Origin: Bombus terrestris
Lineage: Eukaryota > Arthropoda > Insecta > Hymenoptera > Apidae
Direction of reading: 5' to 3'
Assembly (NCBI RefSeq): GCF_910591885.1
Contig: NW_025963590.1
Coordinates: 248,001-312,000 of the forward strand
DNA: 64,000 nucleotides
Shown here one piece after another: positions 53,075 through 61,524 of the stretch. The first letter of the stretch is position 1; the number at the start of each line of letters is the position of its first letter. A program made the translations under genes and the position numbers. The notes below the pieces were generated by a model that did no database searches, was not told where the DNA came from, and worked only from the letters and a program-made list of their open reading frames with translations.

Positions 53075-55954
53075 ACACCGTTGGACATCGTTGGACACCG
53101 TTGGACACCGTGGGACAACGTGGGACAACGTGGGACAACGTGGGACAACGTGGGACAACGTGGGACAACGTGGGACAACGTGGGACAACGTGGGACAACG
53201 TGGGACAACGTGGGACACCGTTGGACATCGTTGGACACCGTTGGACACCGTTGGACACCGTTGGACACCGTTGGACATCGTTGGACACCGTGGGACACCG
53301 TTGGACACCGTTGGACACCGTTGGACATCGGTGGACATCGTGGGACACCGTTGGACACCGTTGGACATCGTTGGACACCGTTGGACACCGTGGGACAACG
53401 TGGGACAACGTGGGACAACGTGGGACAACGTGGGACAACGTGGGACAACGTGGGACAACGTGGGACACCGTTGGACACCGTGGGACACCGTTGGACAACG
53501 TGGGACAACGTGGGACAACGTGGGACAACGTGGGACAACGTGGGACACCTTTGGACACCGTGGGACACCGTTGGACACCGTTGGACATCGTTGGACACCG
53601 TTTGACAACGTGGGACAACGTGGGACAACGTGGGAAACCATGGAACAACGTGGGACAACGTGGGACAACGTGGGACAACGTGGGACACCGTTGGACATCG
53701 TTGGACACCGTGGGACAACGTGGGACAACGTGGGACACCGTTGGACACCGTTGGACATCGTTGGACATCGTTGGACACCGTTGGACACCGTTGGACACCG
53801 TTGGACACCGCGGGACAACGTGGGACAACGTGGGACAACGTGGGACAACGTGGGACAACGTGGGACAACGTGGGACAACGTGGGACAACGTGGGACAACG
53901 TGGGACACCGTTGGACACCGTGGGACACCGTTGGACAACGTGGGACAACGTGGGACAACGTGGGACAACGTGGGACAACGTGGGACACCGTTGGACACCG
54001 TGGGACACCGTTGGACAACGTGGGACACCGTTGGACACCGTGGGACACCGTGGGACACCGTTGGACACCGTTGGACATCGTTGGACACCGTGGGACAACG
54101 TGGGACAACGTGGGACACCGTTGGACACCGTGGGACAACGTGGGACAACGTGGGACAACGTGGGACAACGTGGGACAACGTGGGACAACGTGGGACAACG
54201 TGGGACACCGTTGGACATCGTTGGACACCGTGGGACAACGTGGGACAACGTGGGACAACGTGGGACACCGTTGGACACCGTGGGACACCGTTGGACAACG
54301 TGGGACAACGTGGGACAACGTGGGACAACGTGGGACAACGTGGGACAACGTGGGACAACGTGGGACAACGTGGGACACCGTTGGACACCGTGGGACACCG
54401 TTGGACAACGTGGGACAACGTGGGACAACGTGGGACAACGTGGGACAACGTGGGACAACGTGGGACACCGTTGGACATCGTTGGACACCGTGGGACAACG
54501 TGGGACAACGTGGGACAACGTGGGACACCGTTGGACACCGTGGGACACCGTTGGACAACGTGGGACAACGTGGGACAACGTGGGACAACGTGGGACAACG
54601 TGGGACAACGTGGGACAACGTGGGACAACGTGGGACACCGTTGGACACCGTGGGACACCGTTGGACAACGTGGGACAACGTGGGACAACGTGGGACAACG
54701 TGGGACACCGTTGGACACCGTGGGACACCGTTGGACAACGTGGGACACCGTTGGACACCGTGGGACACCGTTGGACACCGTTGGACACCGTTGGACACCG
54801 TGGGACACCGTTGGACACCGTTGGACATCGTTGGACACCGTTGGACACCGTTGGACACCGTTGGACACCGTGGGACAACGTGGGACAACGTGGGACAACG
54901 TGGGACAACGTGGGACAACGTGGGACAACGTGGGACAACGTGGGACAACGTGGGACAACGTGGGACAACGTGGGACAACGTGGGACAACGTGGGACACCG
55001 TGGGACACCGTTGGACACCGTTGGACATCGTTGGACACCGTGGGACAACGTGGGACAACGTGGGACACCGTGGGACACCGTTGGACACCGTTGGACATCG
55101 CTGGACACCGTGGGACAACGTGGGACAACGTGGGACACCGTTGGACACCGTGGGACAACGTGGGACAACGTGGGACAACGTGGGACAACGTGGGACAACG
55201 TGGGACAACGTGGGACAACGTGGGACAACGTGGGACAACGTGGGACAACGTGGGACACCGTTGGGCATCGTTGGACACCGTGGGACAACGTGGGACAACG
55301 TGGGACAACGTGGGACAACGTGGGACAACGTGGGACACCGTTGGACATCGTTGGACAACGTGGGACATCGTGGGACAACGTGGGACAACGTGGGACAACG
55401 TGGGACAACGTGGGACACCGTTGGACACCGTTGGACATCGTTGGACACCGTTGGACACCGTGGGACAACGTGGGACAACGTGGGACAACGTGGGACAACG
55501 TGGGACAACGTGGGACAACGTGGGACAACGTGGGACAACGTGGGACACCGTTGGACACCGTTGGACACCGTGGGACACCGTTGGACACCGTTGGACATCG
55601 TTGGACACCGTTGGACACCGTTGGACACCGTTGGACACCGTGGGACAACGTGGGACAACGTGGGACAACGTGGGACAACGTGGGACAACGTGGGACAACG
55701 TGGGACAACGTGGGACAACGTGGGACACCGTGGGACACCGTTGGACACCGTTGGACATCGTTGGACACCGTGGGACAACGTGGGACAACGTGGGACACCG
55801 TGGGACACCGTTGGACACCGTTGGACATCGTTGGACACCGTGGGACAACGTGGGACAACGTGGGACACCGTTGGACACCGTGGGACAACGTGGGACAACG
55901 TGGGACAACGTGGGACAACGTGGGACAACGTGGGACAACGTGGGACAACGTGGG
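53075..55954. repeat. Module 3 body
   Basis: acacctttgg (53,545) and aaaccatgga (53,635) reappear here after a 12-kb absence, in the arrangement seen at 33,806-33,896. Private acaccgcggg is at 53,805. One acatcgctgg (near 55,101) and one gcatcgttgg (near 55,261) mark a single copy of the 1.05-kb sub-repeat. The module is about 3.7 kb, shorter than modules 1 and 2. Confidence 0.8.
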
Positions 55955-56784
55955 ACAACGTGGGACACCGTTGGACATCGTTGGACAACGTGGGACATCG
56001 TGGGACAACGTGGGACAACGTGGGACAACGTGGGACAACGTTGGACACCGTGGGACACCGTTGGACACCGTTGGACACCGTGGGACACCGTTGGACACCG
56101 TTGGACATCGTTGGACACCGTTGGACACCGTTGGACACCGTTGGACACCGTGGGACAACGTGGGACAACGTGGGACAACGTGGGACAACGTGGGACAACG
56201 TGGGACAACGTGGGACAACGTGGGACAACGTGGGACAACGTGGGACAACGTGGGACAACGTGGGACAACGTGGGACAACGTGGGACAACGTGGGACAACG
56301 TGGGACAACGTGGGACACCGTTGGGCATCGTTGGACACCGTGGGACAACGTGGGACAACGTGGGACAACGTGGGACACCGTTGGACACCGTTGGACATCG
56401 TTGGACATCGTTGGACATCGTGGGACACCGTTGGACATCGTTGGACATCGTTGGACACCGTTGGACATCGTTGGACATTGTTGGACATCGTTGGACACCG
56501 TTGGACACCGTTGGACACCGTTGGACACCGTTGGACATCGGTGAACATCGTGGGACACCGTTGGACATCGTGGGACACCGTTGGACACCGTTGGACATCG
56601 TTGGACACCGTTGGACACCGTGGGACAACGTGGGACAACGCGGGACAACGTGGGACAACTTGGGACAACGTGGGACAACGTAGGACAACGTGGGACAACG
56701 TGGGACACCGTTGGACATCGTGGGACAACGTGGGACATCGTGGGACAACGTGGGACAACGTGGGACAACGTGGGACACAGTTGG
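55955..56784. repeat. Conserved opening cassette, copy 6 of 6; start of module 4
   Basis: A 16-unit P run (from 56,155), gcatcgttgg (about 56,325), acattgttgg (56,475), acatcggtga (about 56,535), acaacgcggg (about 56,635), the head at 56,675 and acacagttgg at 56,775 keep the standard order. No gtagg unit opens it, and the second head has U where the others have S. Confidence 0.9.
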
Positions 56785-57184
56785 ACACCGTTGGACATCG
56801 TTGGACACCGTTGGACACCGTGGGACAACGTGGGACAACGTGGGACAACGTGGGACAACGTGGGACAACGTGGGACAACGTGGGACAACGTGGGACAACG
56901 TGGGACAACGTGGGACAACGTGGGACACCGTTGGACATCGTTGGACACCGTTGGACACCGTTGGACACCGTTGGACACCGTTGGACATCGTTGGACACCG
57001 TGCGACACCGTTGGACACCGTTGGACACCGTTGGACATCGGTGGACATCGTGGGACACCGTTGGACACCGTTGGACATCGTTGGACACCGTTGGACACCG
57101 TGGGACAACGTGGGACAACGTGGGACAACGTGGGACACCGTTGGACACCGTGGGACACCGTTGGACACCGTTGGACAACGTGGG

Positions 57185-59035
57185 ACAACGTGGGACACCG
57201 TTGGACACCGTGGGACACCGTTGGACACCGTTGGACACCGTTGGACACCGTGGGACACCGTTGGACACCGTTGGACATCGTTGGACACCGTTGGACACCG
57301 TTGGACAACGTGGGACAACGTGGGACAACGTGGGACAACGTGGGACAACGTGGGACAACGTGGGACAACGTGGGACACCGTTGGACACCGTGGGACACCG
57401 TTGGACAACGTGGGACAACGTGGGACAACGTGGGACAACGTGGGACAACGTGGGACACCTTTGGACACCGTGGGACACCGTTGGACACCGTTGGACATCG
57501 TTGGACACCGTGGGACAACGTGGGACAACGTGGGACAACGTGGGAAACCATGGAACAACGTGGGACAACGTGGGACAACGTGGGACAACGTTGGACACCG
57601 TTGGACACCGTGGGACACCGTTGGACACCGCTGGACACCGTGGGACACCGTTGGACACCGTTGGACATCGTTGGACACCGTTGGACACCGTTGGACACCG
57701 CTGGACACCGTGGGACAACGTGGGACAACGTGGGACAACGTGGGACAACGTGGGACAACGTGGGACAACGTGGGACACCGTTGGACATCGTTGGACACCG
57801 TGGGACAACGTGGGACAACGTGGGACAACGTGGGACACCGTTGGACACCGTGGGACACCGTTGGACAACGTGGGACAACGTGGGACAACGTGGGACAACG
57901 TGGGACAACGTGGGACAACGTGGGACAACGTGGGACAACGTGGGACACCGTTGGACACCGTGGGACACCGTTGGACAACGTGGGACAACGTGGGACAACG
58001 TGGGACAACGTGGGACAACGTGGGACACCGTTGGACACCGTGGGACACCGTTGGACAACGTGGGACACCGTTGGACACCGTGGGACACCGTTGGACACCG
58101 TTGGACACCGTTGGACACCGTGGGACACCGTTGGACACCGTTGGACATCGTTGGACACCGTTGGACACCGTTGGACAACGTGGGACAACGTGGGACAACG
58201 TGGGACAACGTGGGACAACGTGGGACAACGTGGGACAACGTGGGACACCGTTGGACACCGTGGGACACCGTTGGACACCGTGGGACAACGTGGGACAACG
58301 TGGGACAACGTGGGACAACGTGGGACACCTTTGGACACCGTGGGACACCGTTGGACACCGTTGGACATCGTTGGACACCGTGGGACAACGTGGGACAACG
58401 TGGGACAACGTGGGAAACCATGGAACAACGTGGGACAACGTGGGACAACGTGGGACAACGTGGGACACCGTTGGACACCGTGGGACACCGTTGGACACCG
58501 CTGGACACCGTGGGACACCGTTGGACACCGTTGGACATCGTTGGACACCGTTGGACACCGTTGGACACCGCTGGACACCGTGGGACAACGTGGGACAACG
58601 TGGGACAACGTGGGACAACGTGGGACAACGTGGGACAACGTGGGACACCGTTGGACATCGTTGGACACCGTGGGACAACGTGGGACAACGTGGGACAACG
58701 TGGGACACCGTTGGACACCGTGGGACACCGTTGGACAACGTGGGACAACGTGGGACAACGTGGGACAACGTGGGACAACGTGGGACAACGTGGGACAACG
58801 TGGGACAACGTGGGACACCGTTGGACACCGTGGGACACCGTTGGACAACGTGGGACAACGTGGGACAACGTGGGACAACGTGGGACAACGTGGGACACCG
58901 TTGGACACCGTGGGACACCGTTGGACAACGTGGGACACCGTTGGACACCGTGGGACACCGTTGGACACCGTTGGACACCGTTGGACACCGTGGGACACCG
59001 TTGGACACCGTTGGACATCGTTGGACACCGTTGGA
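57185..59035. repeat. 870-bp tandem duplication, right locus (about 2.1 copies)
   Basis: acacctttgg at 57,455 and 58,325 and aaaccatgga at 57,545 and 58,415 are 870 bp apart. Unit order agrees continuously from 57,185 to 58,165 against 58,055 to 59,035. The markers and the period equal those at 36.3-37.6 kb, 21,169 bp to the left. Confidence 0.92.
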
Positions 59036-60740
59036 CACCGTTGGACACCGTTGGACACCGTGGGACAACGTGGGACAACGTGGGACAACGTGGGACAACG
59101 TGGGACAACGTGGGACAACGTGGGACAACGTGGGACAACGTGGGACAACGTGGGACAACGTGGGACAACGTGGGACAACGTGGGACAACGTGGGACACCG
59201 TGGGACACCGTTGGACACCGTTGGACATCGTTGGACACCGTGGGACAACGTGGGACAACGTGGGACACCGTGGGACACCGTTGGACACCGTTGGACATCG
59301 CTGGACACCGTGGGACAACGTGGGACAACGTGGGAAACAGTTGGACACCGTTGGACATCGTTGGACACCGTTGGACACCGTGGGACAACGTGGGACAACG
59401 TGGGACAACGTGGGACAACGTGGGACAACGTGGGACAACGTGGGACAACGTGGGACAACGTGGGACAACGTGGGACAACGTGGGACAACGTGGGACAACG
59501 TGGGACAACGTGGGACACCGTGGGACACCGTTGGACACCGTTGGACATCGTTGGACACCGTGGGACAACGTGGGACAACGTGGGACACCGTGGGACACCG
59601 TTGGACACCGTTGGACATCGCTGGACACCGTGGGACAACGTGGGACAACGTGGGACACCGTTGGACACCGTGGGACAACGTGGGACAACGTGGGACAACG
59701 TGGGACAACGTGGGACAACGTGGGACAACGTGGGACAACGTGGGACAACGTGGGACAACGTGGGACAACGTGGGACACCGTTGGGCATCGTTGGACACCG
59801 TGGGACAACGTGGGACAACGTGGGACAACGTGGGACAACGTGGGACAACGTGGGACACCGTTGGACATCGTTGGACAACGTGGGACATCGTGGGACAACG
59901 TGGGACAACGTGGGACAACGTGGGACAACGTGGGACACCGTTGGACACCGTTGGACATCGTTGGACACCGTTGGACACCGTGGGACAACGTGGGACAACG
60001 TGGGACAACGTGGGACAACGAGGGACAACGTGGGACAACGTGGGACAACGTGGGACAACGTGGGACAACGTGGGACACCGTTGGACATCGTTGGACACCG
60101 TGGGACAACGTGGGACAACGTGGGACAACGTGGGACACCGTTGGACACCGTGGGACACCGTTGGACAACGTGGGACAACGTGGGACAACGTGGGACAACG
60201 TGGGACAACGTGGGACAACGTGGGACAACGTGGGACAACGTGGGACAACGTGGGACAACGTGGGACACCGTTGGACACCGTGGGACACCGTTGGACAACG
60301 TGGGACACCGTTGGACACCGTGGGACACCGTTGGACACCGTTGGACACCGTTGGACACCGTGGGACACCGTTGGACACCGTTGGACATCGTTGGACACCG
60401 TTGGACACCGTTGGACACCGTTGGACACCGTGGGACAACGTGGGACAACGTGGGACAACGTGGGACAACGTGGGACAACGTGGGACAACGTGGGACAACG
60501 TGGGACAACGTGGGACAACGTGGGACAACGTGGGACAACGTGGGACAACGTGGGACAACGTGGGACACCGTGGGACACCGTTGGACACCGTTGGACATCG
60601 TTGGACACCGTGGGACAACGTGGGACAACGTGGGACACCGTGGGACACCGTTGGACACCGTTGGACATCGCTGGACACCGTGGGACAACGTGGGACAACG
60701 TGGGACACCGTTGGACACCGTGGGACAACGTGGGACAACG
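59036..60740. repeat. Module 4 right part, 1.05-kb sub-repeats
   Basis: acatcgctgg near 59,301, 59,621 and 60,671 and gcatcgttgg near 59,785 mark sub-repeats like those in module 2. aaacagttgg at 59,335 is a one-base derivative of acacagttgg. Private acaacgaggg is at 60,015. Confidence 0.8.
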
Positions 60741-61524
60741 TGGGACAACGTGGGACAACGTGGGACAACGTGGGACACCGTTGGGCATCGTTGGACACCG
60801 TGGGACAACGTGGGACAACGTGGGACAACGTGGGACAACGTGGGACAACGTGGGACACCGTTGGACATCGTTGGACAACGTGGGACATCGTGGGACAACG
60901 TGGGACAACGTGGGACAACGTGGGACAACGTGGGACACCGTTGGACACCGTTGGACATCGTTGGACACCGTTGGACACCGTGGGACAACGTGGGACAACG
61001 TGGGACAACGTGGGACAACGTGGGACAACGTGGGACAACGTGGGACAACGTGGGACAACGTGGGACAACGTGGGACAACGTGGGACAACGTGGGACAACG
61101 TGGGACACCGTTGGACATCGTTGGACACCGTGGGACAACGTGGGACAACGTGGGACAACGTGGGACATCGTTGGACACCGTTTCACACCGTTGGACACCG
61201 TTGGACACCGTTGGACATCGGTGGACATCGTGGGACACCGTTGGACACCGTTGGACACCGTGGGACAACGTGGGACAACGTGGGACAACGTGGGACAACG
61301 TGGGACACCGTGGGACAACGTGGGACAACGTGGGACAACGTGGGACAACGTGGGACACCGTTGGACACCGTGGGACAACGTGGGACACCGTTGGACACCG
61401 TGGGACACCGTAGGACAACGTGGGACAACGTGGGACAACGTGGGACAACGTGGGACAACGTGGGACACCGTTGGACAACGTGGGACACCGTGGGACAACG
61501 TGGGACAACGTGGGACAACGTGGG
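60741..61524. repeat. acaccgtttc cassette, copy 3 of 3
   Basis: gcatcgttgg near 60,785 and acaccgtttc at 61,175 lie 9,730 bp from copy 2. It lacks actacgtggg but shares acaccgtttc with copy 1. The gtagg unit near 61,405 and the head motif at 61,525 follow in the expected order. Confidence 0.88.
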
